Of a stretch of 45,458 nt of DNA, positions 32,560 through 43,484 are shown piece after piece. The notes below the pieces were generated by a model. That model did not search any database and had not been told where the DNA came from. It saw only the letters and a list, made by a program, of their open reading frames with translations. The first letter of the stretch is position 1. The number at the start of each line of letters is the position of its first letter. A program made the translations under genes and the position numbers. Source of the stretch: Fragilariopsis cylindrus CCMP1102 (lineage: Eukaryota > Bacillariophyta > Bacillariophyceae > Bacillariales > Bacillariaceae); the NCBI GenBank assembly GCA_900095095.1, contig FMBT01000577.1, positions 1-45,458 of the forward strand. Reading direction: 5' to 3'.

Positions 32560-33391
32560 CGTGTATCGTATCGTATCGTATCGTATCGTGTCAAGTTTTT
32601 TTTTCTTTGCTATAGGAATTCTAATGCAACCAGTAGCAATTGAGGAAGTGTGAAAGTCTACTTTGTTTGCTTGCTAGCTTGTCTCTTCTTGTTTGTGCTA
32701 TATGATTAAGTTAGGCGTGCTGTTCGTCTTGATTTTTGTTTGCTCACTCGCTCTTACGAAGATATACGAATGAATCCCTCCTACGAATGAATGAATGAAT
32801 CAATGATCATGGGACTAAACTGGACTGGACTGAACTGGATTTGTTTTGATCACGGACGAAATCTTTTACACGAAAAAAAATTTTAGAACGGCGGACTGAC
32901 ATGACAGAAATGTTTTCTCCTTCCTTTTTGTTCGATGGAAAAAAAATCTGATTTTTTTTGTTTTGAAATCATTCATCTCTGCTTATACGCCGCCATGTTG
33001 CTTCGTTGCTTCTGCTTTCTTCTTTATTAAACACAAAACAACATACGGTAACAACAACAACCTACTGTACAGTACGACAAAAAGAAGACACACGTTGTTG
33101 TCATTTTTTCTTCCTCGTCGACAACATCAATCGTTGTCTCATTATTCACACACACACATAAAATACGATGACGACGATGATGGCACATCTTTCCAAGAAG
33201 CGAAGAAGCAATGAATTCAGTTGTAAAAAGTGGGTAGGCGGGTCCGTCCGTTGATATTTAGTAAAATGTATTTATCTAAAAATTTAAATTAGAAACATGT
33301 ACCATTGTGCACTTTTCCGATGAGTGAGTGAGTGAGTGTATGCAATGTGTACACGTATTATATATACTGTAAAGCAATCGTTGTATGCACT
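32560..33391. other. Intergenic, no supported gene
   Basis: This is the promoter region of prenylcysteine oxidase and the 3' flank of NRT2 copy 1. A short (cgtat)n run lies at about 32566-32590, next to the prenylcysteine oxidase start, and a (gagt)n run near 33322-33337. Confidence 0.5.
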
Positions 33392-35269
33392 TTATGAATC
33401 TACAGAATCTTCATCAGCACCAAGTCCTTCAGTCTTTCCTGGAACGGGATCAGCACGTGTTACAGTTTCACTTGGTACTTCTTTGGTATCATCTACTTCA
33501 TAAAGTAAACTATTCTGGCCTTTAATAAAAATAAATAGATTCAATAGTGATGATGTAATGATAATACTTCCCAAAAGATAAAAACATGTACTGTATTCAA
33601 AAATCTGTAAGCAATATCCAAAACCAACAGCTCCTGCACTACCACCAGCACCAACAATACCACAAACAGAACCAGTTGTGGCGGGATCAACGTATGGAAC
33701 AATACCATATGTGGTTCCTTCTGCTGCTTGAATGAATAGCGAAAACAAGATCATAATAGAAACATCATAAATTAAACTATCCATCTGTGCGAATATTAAT
33801 ACCGTAATACCCGCGGCAACCAAACAACCTGCTTGTGCCAATAGTCGACCACGCATACCCATGTGAGAATTACCTAGATCAGACAAAAATCCTCCAGTTC
33901 CTCGTGCAAATAAATTCGTGAAACCAAAAATGGATGCAATAGCAGCAGCACTTTCTATACTCAAGTCAAATTCATCCCTGTAATATTGTCCCGCTATATA
34001 GTACAGTTGGTGGTAATAATGGTGAGATACGTTATACTTGATCAGATTCGATGTCTATGGCGACAAACGGCGACGACGACGACGACGACTACCGAAGACA
34101 ATTAAAGATAAGATAATGGTAGAACTCACCAGCATTACTCAATGTTAATTCAGCACCGAAACAAACTGCGTATTGAAGAGCTAATAGCCATGTATTGACA
34201 TTGGATGCACTCTGGCGGAAAGATGTTGTGGTTGACACTTCTTTCATTAGTCCATGTTTCTTTAATTCCGAATAATTCCCCTTGGGTGCATCATCAGAAA
34301 CAAAATAAATCATAATCCCCGTACAGAATGCAATAAAGGCAGGAATGATTGATACATATCTCCATGCTTTGCTTCCATCACCATCAAAAAAGAGTCTGAA
34401 TAATGGGAACAATCCGGCACCCACAAAGAGTTGAGTAACGCCAGCACCTAAGTTACCCCATCCTCCAACCACAGCAGTGGCAGTACCCACTGTCTCATTA
34501 CAGAACATACAACTCACCCAGTATTCGCACATTACAAATGTACCACCAGCAGTTCCAATGAATAAACGTAGGACGGCAAGCCCAGTACCAGAATTGACTA
34601 GTCCAGTACACGCCGTTGAGATTGATGCAAAGCATAGAACAACTGCCATGGGGATACGTGCACCATACTTATCACACACAGGCCCTAAAGCACATCTGAA
34701 CACAATGTTACCAGCAAGACCAGCAATATATGATGTCCAAATCTCTTCTTTAGTTAAACCAAGATCATCTTGTATTTCACCTAATAGGGGTACAATAGCA
34801 AACCAAATGAAGAATGCAATAAAGAATCCCACCAACTCATATGGAAGGCTCTCATATGTGGACGTGCCATACTATACAAGTTAATATTCGTTGCTTTATC
34901 ATCTTGATCAGGATCAACTTCAATCGCATATTGTTGATATTTCTTCCATTCTGATTCTGGCTGTGTAATATGGTAATAAAATGTAGAATTAATTTAAAGA
35001 AGAAAGGTGACGGATATCATTATAGATGGATATGGTATATGAGAGAAAAGTCAAAATTTTGATAGAGGGAATGTGTAGTTGATACCGTCATCAAATTATT
35101 TGGTGTCTCGTCGTGTGACTATGTAAAATGGCACGACGACACGTCCATTCAGTATGTCAGTATCCAGTCAGTGTGCCAGTGTCAAGTCGACGACAGGGTT
35201 CACAACGAGACAAATCAAACTTACAGGTGATCCGGTGTCAATATCAATCGAAATGGCGGGTGATAGCAT
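33392..35269 (-). CDS. NRT2: NRT2-type nitrate transporter, copy 1
   Basis: The exons are 35225-35269, 34130-34960 and 33392-33993, with introns 34961-35224 and 33994-34129, both gt-ag. The protein would be about 477 residues. Seen: RPHMRAFHMSW before the first span, span 1 FFIAFFIWFAIVPLL, and the MFS loop GPVCDKYGARIP. The first nitrate signature is VGGWGNLGAG, and the second reads GAGGSAGAV, with Ser where the NNP family has Asn. One base is missing around 34821-34835 (tggtgggatt), exactly where copy 2 also breaks. Family role: proton-coupled high-affinity nitrate uptake at the plasma membrane. The second intron is absent from copy 2. The changes in both signatures could mean altered substrate affinity. 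Confidence 0.9.
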
Positions 35270-36777
35270 AGTTGTTTTGTAATTAAATATTACTTTGAAG
35301 AAATAATTGTGTCGTTGATTAGATAATAATGGGTATTCTTATAATTGGCTCTTTTCGCTTCTCAAATTATTCTCTCAAATGTAAGTACTGTAATGGTAAC
35401 GATAACGAAGTCGTGATCTCAGATTACCTCTGTCTAATGAACCGTATATCACAGCCTCATTTGCCACTTGCGAACTAAGCGCTGTACTAAAGTTAAGATT
35501 CGCGCTTATCACTTTCTAAAAAATCAAAAGTTCGCGAAAATACGATCAGGTAGAAAACACTGCAGAGGCAGAGTTGTGTGCCAGAATTTTTGAATAATCT
35601 TTTCATTTTTTTGTAGTCGAAGCAATATCCAAATCTGTATACTACATACAGTAATAGGTCCTAGGACTAAATATACCGAATATACCGTATCTTGCGGTCA
35701 TCATTTGTAATATGTGTATTATTATGTATACATAATAGTAATATATTATGTCCAACTTGAAAAAATTTAGGTTGTACATATTTTATTATTATTTTTATGT
35801 GGGAACCATTCCCAAAATGACCGCTTACGTCGATCATTCGCTCTAATGTACAGTACTTAGTTAAGTTCCTATGCGTGTTGAAGCTAAAAGTTCAAAAGCA
35901 CCACGCGAATACCACCACACTTATCCTTGTCAGTCAAGAATATAAATTCACAGTTTACCACTGCCCCTCACGTGCACTTATAAACAAAATGTGTTGTTGC
36001 CGATCTTTGTTGATGTTGGGTGTGTATTTTCATCGCAGAGAGAACCCATTTTCCTTCCTGAAGTTTGTAGGTTATGTCTACGGTATTTCACCACGAAAAC
36101 ACAATTAAAAATACAAAAATAGCTTAATTGGCGCTGTACGAAATTGCTAAACTAATTTTCCAAATCTCTTGTCATGTTTTTCAACAGCTACCGTAAGTTA
36201 GTTCGTAGCTGCTCAGGCAGGAAGCAATCAAGTAGGTTGTGATCTAGTAGCACTGTAAGATAGCTAATTAATTCTAAACTTTTTACTAATGGATGCAGTA
36301 CGGCTTGAAACACACGCTAAACCGGCGTAAATTCGCACTTTTAAATAGCTACTGAGCAGTCGCGTTAAAGCACGTTTCAGTATCGTCGAATATATTTTGA
36401 TATCTAGTTTAATTCTATATTTTATTTACGTCGTCTGAGTCATCGTCATCGTTCGCCGCAGCTGTATAGTTTCAATTTATTAGATTCGATGACCACAACA
36501 AAAGAGATATACGTTAATTATTGATGCGACGGATTATCGCTGTCGATGTAACTATTATTGTTTTATTCGCCGTGTCAGTTGATTCAGTATGAAGCAATTG
36601 ATTCAAATTAAATCGAATACCATCCCATCACTTCAATAGATGAATAATACCCAATACTGTTACTACTCTAATCTGCCGTTGTTGCTTTACTTAATGCCGA
36701 CGACGAAGTGTACGTGTATCGAACAAGCTGCCGCCGCTAGAAATCGCAGTTTGTACTTTATTCTTCTTCACAGTTGA
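35270..36777. other. Intergenic between the two nitrate transporters
   Basis: About 1.5 kb holds the promoter of NRT2 copy 1 and the 3' flank of copy 2. I see no gene and could not identify a specific regulatory site by eye. Confidence 0.5.
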
Positions 36778-38463
36778 TCAGTCTTTTCGAGACAAAATAC
36801 GAGGAGCAAACTTTGACACACGAACATTAGCACTTGGGTTCTCTTCACTTTTATCCTGTCCCCAAATCAAACTAGAATGGCCTTTGATAAAAATAACTAA
36901 ACTTAATAGTGACGATCCAATGATAGTATATCCCATAATCATAAATGCTGTTTTGTACTCTAAATATTGTAATGCAATTCCGAAACAAACAGCTCCTACA
37001 TTACCACCAGCACCAACAACACCACTGATTACACCAGTTGCTGATGAATCAACATACGGAACAATACCAAATGTTGTTCCTTCTGCGGCTTGAATGAATA
37101 GTGAAAACAAGACCATAAAGGCAACAGCAAAAATCAAGTTGTTGGCTTGTGCAAATATTATTAATAATATACCTCCCATAACCAGAAAACATGTATGTGC
37201 CAGTAATCGGCCTCGCATACCCATATGGCCCATTCCTTTATCAGACAGAAATCCACCAAGTCCACGTGCGAATAAGTTCATAAATCCGAAAATAGATGCA
37301 ATGGCAGCAGCACTTTCTGTACTGAGATCAAATTTATCTTTGAAGTATAATGCGGTGGCATTATTCATAGTAAGTTCAACCCCGAAACAAGCTGCGTATT
37401 GAAGAAATAGTATCCATGTATTGAAATTGGAAGCACCCTGACGGACAGATGCTGCTGCTGACACATTTGCCATTTGTCCATGTTTCTTTAATTCCGTATA
37501 ATTACCCTTGGGTGCATCATCAGAAACAAAATAAATCATAATCCCTGTACAGAATGCAACAAAAGCAGGAATGATTGATACATATCTCCATGCTTTGTGT
37601 GCATCACCATCAAACAACATTTTGAATAATGGAAATAATCCAGCACCAACAAAGAGTTGGGTAACACCACCACCTAGGTTACCCCATCCTCCAACTAAAG
37701 CATTGGCAGTACCAACAACCTCGTTGGCGAACATACATGATGCCCAGTATTGGCACATAACAAATGTACCACCAGCAGATCCAATAAAAAACCGGATGGT
37801 GTTCAGGTCAGAGGCATTTTCTACTAATCCGGTACATGCTGTTGGGATTGATGCAAAGCATAGAACAGCTGCCATGGGGATACGTGCACCATACTCATCA
37901 CACACAGGTCCTAGAATGAATCTCATTACGATTGTACCAGAAACACCAACAACGTATGATGTCCAAATCTCTTGTTTAGTTAAACCAAGATCATCTTGTA
38001 TCTCACTTAGCAGTGGTACAATAGCAAACCATATAAAGAATGCAATGAAGAATCCCACCAACTCATATGGAATGCTCTCATATGGGGACGTTTAAGACTG
38101 CCCAACTTAATTCTTGTTGCTTTGTCATCTTGGTCAGGATCAACCTCAATATTGTAATCCTCGTACTTTTTCCATTCTTGCTGTAATACATATAATAGTA
38201 ATAATAAAATTAATGTAAAATCGAATTAAACAGGAAGAAAAAGACGATGGAGAGGGTTATAGATGGTCGTGTTGTATGATGTTAGAAAAAGTTAAAGTTT
38301 TGAAAGTGGGAATTTGTAATTGAACACCGTCGTCGAGAACACGACGACGCGTCAAGTAGTGTCATGGTCGACTACAGGTAGGTTCACGAAAAGACAAGAC
38401 AAATCAAATCAAATCAAATCAAATCAAACTTACGGGTTCTCCGGTATTAACTACAGATATCAT
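36778..38463 (-). CDS. NRT2: NRT2-type nitrate transporter, copy 2
   Basis: The exons are 38434-38463 (ten residues, start in context gccaccATG) and 36778-38180, with intron 38181-38433 (gtaagt...cag). The product is about 467 residues. It has RPHMRAFHMSW, span 1 FFIAFFIWFAIVPLL, the MFS loop GPVCDEYGARIP, and both nitrate signatures in standard form (VGGWGNLGGG and VGAGGNVGAV). About twelve spans are expected and seen as hydrophobic blocks. One base is missing at 38049-38064, the same position as in copy 1. It lies 1.5 kb upstream of copy 1 on the same strand, so the pair arose by tandem duplication. The (AAATC)n repeat at 38396-38427 sits in its first intron, against the donor. Confidence 0.92.
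38396..38427. repeat. (AAATC)n pentanucleotide array in the NRT2 copy 2 intron
   Basis: About six units, ending at the 5' splice site of intron 1 (minus strand). Confidence 0.95.
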
Positions 38464-39738
38464 GGTGGCAGACAAGTACGTAGAAAAGTTGTTTATAAAA
38501 ATTAAATACTATTTCGAGAAAATAACCTTTTTGTTGTATGCTCTTGTCGATCGTTGAATACAGGTAAACAAAAGGTTCTTCGTTAGCTACTGAATGTTAG
38601 ATATATGGATATATATATGGTATGCAATACTTCACCGTTCCTGCAGACATTGAACCATACTTTCAGCAAAGGGATGCGCTGTCATCGTATCATCTTTTGG
38701 TGTCGAATCTATTCTTTAAAGCACATAATTTCTTCTCTTCTCCATGAAATGTCTCTTGTTGCTACCGGTAGGTGCGTTTTGTACCAGTACCCAAGTATAT
38801 TTTCTCCCTTTTCCATGTTGTGGTTCCTGAATATCGAACTGAACTAGTCTATTTTCCTTTCCTATTATTGCTATCTGTTGAATCTAAAAACAATATGTTC
38901 CGGAAGTAGTGTTGAATTGATATTTATTAATTCATTCTAGATTCTTCATTTTTTGTTCTAATTTTGGGTGGCCATTCCCCCCCCCCTTTAATTAATTGAA
39001 ACACACACGAAAACTTTTATTCTCGCGCAACCCATTTAACTTCACCATGCCATGCCTCAATTTCATTTTGTTTAATATATTATATGTACGAGTACCCGAC
39101 GCAAAAGCTTGTTCTTTCAACAGGGGAAAAATGTTGTTATTATGTGTATTAAAGAAAGCTTTTCAAAAGTATTTTTCATCCTTCGATTTGTGTGTGTTGC
39201 AGTTGGGTCGTTGGTCCAAGATAATGAAATTTGCATTATGCAGATCAACATAAAAAATTTCCTCTTCGAAAATTGGAATTTTCTTTGAACGTTTTTTTTT
39301 TTTAATCCAAAAGTTATTTGACGACACTCAAGGCTTAAAACAGTTAAAATAGCTCTCAATTACGACCTATGAATATTTACAAAAAAAATAATAGAAGAAT
39401 CTGTTTTTATTATTGATTGTGTGTGTGTGGTGTGTGTGTGTGTGTGTGTGGCGAGTGCGAGGTAGCAACGAGGTTGTGACACCCGCTTGGTCACCTTCTA
39501 TGTTCACGAATATTCCTTCGTCGTTGACGGAACCTTTTTTGTTACGAACGTCTCTTGTTTTTGTTCTTCCTATTACGTCTTTTTTTAGATGATGTTCTAC
39601 TTCTTCTACTATTTAAAACAAATTTATCATTATCATTATATCTTTTTTTTAAATTATTCGTCATTGAATCTTTCTTCTTCGTCATCGTCCTCTTTTCTCG
39701 TTCCTCCGACCGGTAGCATCACGCATCATGAACACGAT
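38464..39738. other. Intergenic, no gene seen
   Basis: This is the promoter of NRT2 copy 2 and the 3' flank of the Cys-rich protein gene. It contains a C10 run (38977-38986), a T10 run (39292-39301) and a (GT)n microsatellite at 39419-39450. Confidence 0.5.
39419..39450. repeat. (GT)n microsatellite
   Basis: About fifteen GT units with one GG interruption. Confidence 0.95.
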
Positions 39739-40464
39739 CTACAGTAACCATCGCATCAACCTCACTGTATTGGTTACGCGGAGGAGAACACGGTGACGAC
39801 GCTGTACAACCTTCATAGCAGTCATTGCAGCACCGAGGAGACCTACCACGACCAATACGAAGGAATGACCACCGTTGATGTTGTCAGTCGAGGAGCTCGT
39901 CAGTAACGACACAACAAGGTGTTGGTTGTCTTCGCAAAGGTTAAGATGACTCACATCACCGTGCGATTTATTGAACAACGCACAAGTGAGAACACTACCA
40001 CCAAGTTTCAACAATAGCTCGGAGCGCAGAATCTCATATATATTCTGGACGACAACTTTATCGTCATCCAAACAATATTTCTCGGCGAGAAATTCTCTTT
40101 TTCCTTATGACGAGAGGGACGTAATGTAACGGAAATCGGCACATTCGTCCTCCTCCTCTTCGTCCGTTAGTTCATTGCTTTGTCCCAAAAAACCACAGGC
40201 GCCAGGAAATTTTTCGCATGGTTCACAATTACAGCCCCAAATATTACACACGCAGTATGCATCGCAATCCGCCCAGAAGTCAACATCATCCACGTAGCAT
40301 GTTTCTGTTGAATACCAACATCCCCCCACAGTACCGTAAGGGCTATACTCCTGATAATTCGGACACTTCTCGGCACAATGGCACGTTCCTTCCACTACAG
40401 CAGGTGTAGAGGTCAGTACCAGCACGATGATAGCAGCAACGAAACTATTACGGAGGATGAACAT
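39739..40464 (-). CDS. Cys-rich secreted / type I membrane protein with an internal TAA
   Basis: The ATG at 40464 opens a signal peptide (SFVAAIIVLVLTSTPAVVEG). A compact Cys-rich ectodomain follows, with about twelve Cys in 65 residues (CHCAEKC, CYVDDVDFWADC, CVCNIWGCNCEPC). The frame meets TAA at 40105-40107 after ITSLSS. It then continues in the same frame through EFLAEKYCLDDDKVVVQNIY, SELLLKLGGSVLTC and a membrane span (SFVLVVVGLLGAAMTAM) to 39739. The uninterrupted length is 242 codons. The downstream part completes a Cys-rich ectodomain plus single span plus basic tail pattern, so the TAA looks like a base error, an allelic stop or a readthrough site rather than the true end. No family name is known, though the layout resembles uncharacterised diatom secreted proteins. 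Confidence 0.65.
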
Positions 40465-41989
40465 ATTTGTTGTAATAGTGGTTACGTCGAATGATGGACT
40501 GTTTACTTTAGGTAGCTATTTGCTTTCATTAGCTGGGTCTTATCGTTTTTCATATCTTCTGTTTTAAATACTGTAAATCTTCTCTTTGGATTTGAAATTT
40601 TCATATCTTTTAAGTAGATCTTCTCTTTCAAAGAAGAAGGTGCGCGTTACTAGGTACGCGCTGCTAGGAGCACGCGCTTCACTTTAAAGTGGTTCAGTAC
40701 TTTCAGGACTGAAAATAATGATAAGGCCCTTGCTTTCAATAAATAATACCAAGAGGTCCATTCGCAACCATCTTATTTGGGTCGACTGACAGCACGATCA
40801 ATCCTGTGCAAGCGGCAGGAAGATAGTGCTGTAAGTCTCTTGGAAACATGCTGGCTACCCAGAGCTAACTTGCTATACGGTGATATATAAATTTATGTTC
40901 AACAGTCATTATAAATTTTGTTTGCTGAAAATCCCTGGATTGAAATCGAGGGTGGAAAGTGTTTCCCCCACTTGATTTCGGACATGTATTAGAGTCGATT
41001 GGTTCGACCACTAGGACTAGGGTCACTGAGTGGATCGATCATCTCATTGGAATAGAATTCCATGCCGGCCATTTCACTTCGCCTTAGAACTTGAGAGTTA
41101 GCTCGGGGATCAAGGTGTAGTTCTCATGGTGTTCTGTTCTTGCTTTCTTGTTGATGTGCTCGGAGGTGAGTTCGTGGAAATGATCGAACTCGATACGTAC
41201 TTTGTTGGGGACTGCTTCCTCTCCGGTTTTAATAAATGCAGTCAATAATATAAAGACTGATCCGTTCGCGTAATACTAACGACAAGTCGCGCCTTCCATT
41301 TGATTCTCTAAGCTTCGTGATTACACCAGAACATGTATTGTCTCCCCTCCCAATTCGTCAGACCATCTACAATACCTTTTCCTTCGTTGCCGTTTCATGT
41401 CGCTTCTTTTTGCGACGGTCTGTCAAATCCGAGCGGTTACACTTGCAAACCGAACACACAATCGTGTGTATATTACCAATAATATAATTTATGCGGGAAA
41501 CAATCCCCCAATTTGTGATCGCTTACTCTACTGCATGTTTAGGAAAAAAAGTTTTATCTTTCTTCTCCTCATTTTACAATTGCTCCTGGTATGGAGAACT
41601 CTTTGTTTTTCTTCCTAATTACTGAAAGTAGGCTGTTGTTTGTAGGGCCTTATTTGTGATTAAAGACCAAAACCGTAAATACGGTATTCTCCTTTAAACT
41701 TCTAATTCACCGTACAAGTCACCGGTGTACTGAATCCTACGGGAGTCTTTGAAAATATGATCGTTGACATGTCGATGACATGTCGATGCATACCCGAACA
41801 CCTAAAACAAGTTCTGTACTAGTTTCAGAACAAAATTTCAATCCAGATAAAGCACGTAAAAATTTGAAGCTATACAATACCGTACAGTACCCTAAAGTAC
41901 GGTAGCCTTTGTTAGAATTCAGAGTTTTAGACGCAGAATCGAATCCAACCAACATCTCAAATAATTTTAAGCAACAAAAAGCAAACAAC
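40465..41989. other. Divergent intergenic region, no gene supported
   Basis: About 1.5 kb lies between the Cys-rich gene (-) and the small secreted gene (+). An ATG frame at 41397-41618 exists but looks non-coding. The stretch 40740-41080 has a less AT-rich, RNA-like look, with several short self-complementary parts, but I cannot assign an RNA class. Confidence 0.4.
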
Positions 41990-42334
41990 ATGATGATGAT
42001 CCATATCTTTTCCTCGAAATATATCATTGTCGCTGCATTAGCAATGACGATGACCATGACGATCAACAACAACAACAACAACAGCGGTGTGTTTGTGTGT
42101 GGTGCGAGTATAAAAGATACATTATCGAATGCGAAGGATACTGCAGCGAATGCATTTAATAGTACAAATGAAGCATTAATGAATGCGACAGATAATTTGG
42201 TCGATGCTTTGAATACGATAGGCGACGAGGACGTAGATGATTCATCATCATCATCAGCATCATCAATGTTTTTTTTGACATCAATGTCATTGTCAATGAT
42301 GTCAATGTCAATGATTGGAATTGTATTAGTTTAG
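41990..42334 (+). CDS. Small secreted protein with GPI-like tail
   Basis: The ATG at 41990 (context acaacATG, followed by two more ATG codons) gives 114 residues. Residues 1-20 are a signal peptide (IHIFSSKYIIVAALAMTM). A short Asn run is encoded by (AAC)n. Then comes an amphipathic helical stretch, ASIKDTLSNAKDTAANAFN, with an 11-residue-like pattern recalling LEA/apolipoprotein-type helices. The end is a Ser run followed by a hydrophobic tail (FFLTSMSLSMMSMSMIGIVL), as in GPI-anchored proteins. The function is unknown, and both the GPI anchor and the LEA resemblance are inference from pattern. Confidence 0.6.
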   Translation: MMMIHIFSSKYIIVAALAMTMTMTINNNNNNSGVFVCGASIKDTLSNAKDTAANAFNSTNEALMNATDNLVDALNTIGDEDVDDSSSSSASSMFFLTSMSLSMMSMSMIGIVLV

Positions 42335-43484
42335 TTGTGTTGCATGTAACTATCTACCGTATTTGTTGCAATTATTGCATAATTCATGCATAACATAACG
42401 TAACATAACTGCTATCAGTATGAATGCATATATGAAGGCACAATATAATGATCACATCATTGTTTAATATAAAAGAAAAGGTTCTATAATTAAATATCCT
42501 CTACACACCCTTATCAATATATATATATATATATATTATATATATCTTTTAGTAAAATACGCTTGCTATATTGTAGCTACGGTAGTTAGCTAGTAGAGAG
42601 AACCCAAATAATAATGTTCCGTACATGACATGCATATATAGTAAGGATGAGGTCCTGCTGTATAGTATAGTACAATAGTAACCATGATGCATGTGCAATA
42701 TTACCAAACGTTCTTCTTATATTATTGAGTGAAAACGATTGCATGCAAAGCTCCCGTATCCGTGTGTGATATCATTTTCATACGATATCATATCATATCA
42801 TATCATATCATACCATACCTGTTATGTCTTTCAATTCCTTATGGTATTTGTATTACATTATTATGCATCTCCATTTTTGCTGCAAGATGTTCAGTATATT
42901 ATTATTATGTTTGATCCTTTTTTTACCTTCTGTAGTATTGCTTTGTGTTACCGAGTTTTCCTTTTTCCTCTCCATGTATATAAAAATAAATGTTACAATA
43001 TTAATAAATTTCTCTCTTCCCCTCCCTCCGTCCCCATCACGACAAATCACAAAATACACGAAGTACAGTAAATTCAAAATGACTGGTAGGTGACTGACTC
43101 TAATTTATTAGTATGCCTGCAACAATGTGTGTATAACAACACAAAAATTTGACGACACAAAAACAACAACAGCAAAACCGAAGGAAAGAATAGAGCAGAG
43201 TTTGAGTTGAGTTGAGTTCAAGCCAAGCACACACACAAAAAAGTTTCAAACTCGACAGCCAACTAACAGCATTAGCTAGCATAGCATACTTTAGTGCAAC
43301 ACAGCACAGCACAGTGCGAATCGAAACGACATAAATAAGCAAGCAAGAGGGAAGGCGAAAACGAAACGAAACGTAATCGCGCAACAAGTCAAGTGAAGTG
43401 CAACAACCCTAACCCCAACACAACACAACATACACCCATACTAACACTACTAGTTTGGGGAAAACAACAAGACACGAAAAACGA
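42335..43484. other. Intergenic, no gene seen
   Basis: It contains (TA)n at about 42517-42546, a (catat)n pentanucleotide array at 42782-42812, and shorter pentamer runs (acagc, gaaac) near 43300-43375, all upstream of the glycosyltransferase gene. Confidence 0.5.

Noticed and set aside
32963..33214. Plus-strand 83-codon frame
   Set aside because: It has no ATG start and is Phe/Ser/His-rich without domain character. It lies in the promoter of the prenylcysteine oxidase gene.
34821..34840. Programmed -1 ribosomal frameshift in NRT2
   Set aside because: A -1 slip would restore the frame, but there is no X XXY YYZ heptamer and no evident downstream structure. Other genes in the window show similar breaks, so error is more likely. 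Kept as a finding only for the shared position.
40740..41080. Possible structured RNA gene
   Set aside because: Several short complementary stretches and a ggttcgacc motif are present, but no snRNA, SRP or tRNA signature could be completed by eye.
41397..41618. Plus-strand 73-codon ATG frame
   Set aside because: It has a hydrophobic tail but no homologous feel, no clear context and many similar chance frames nearby.
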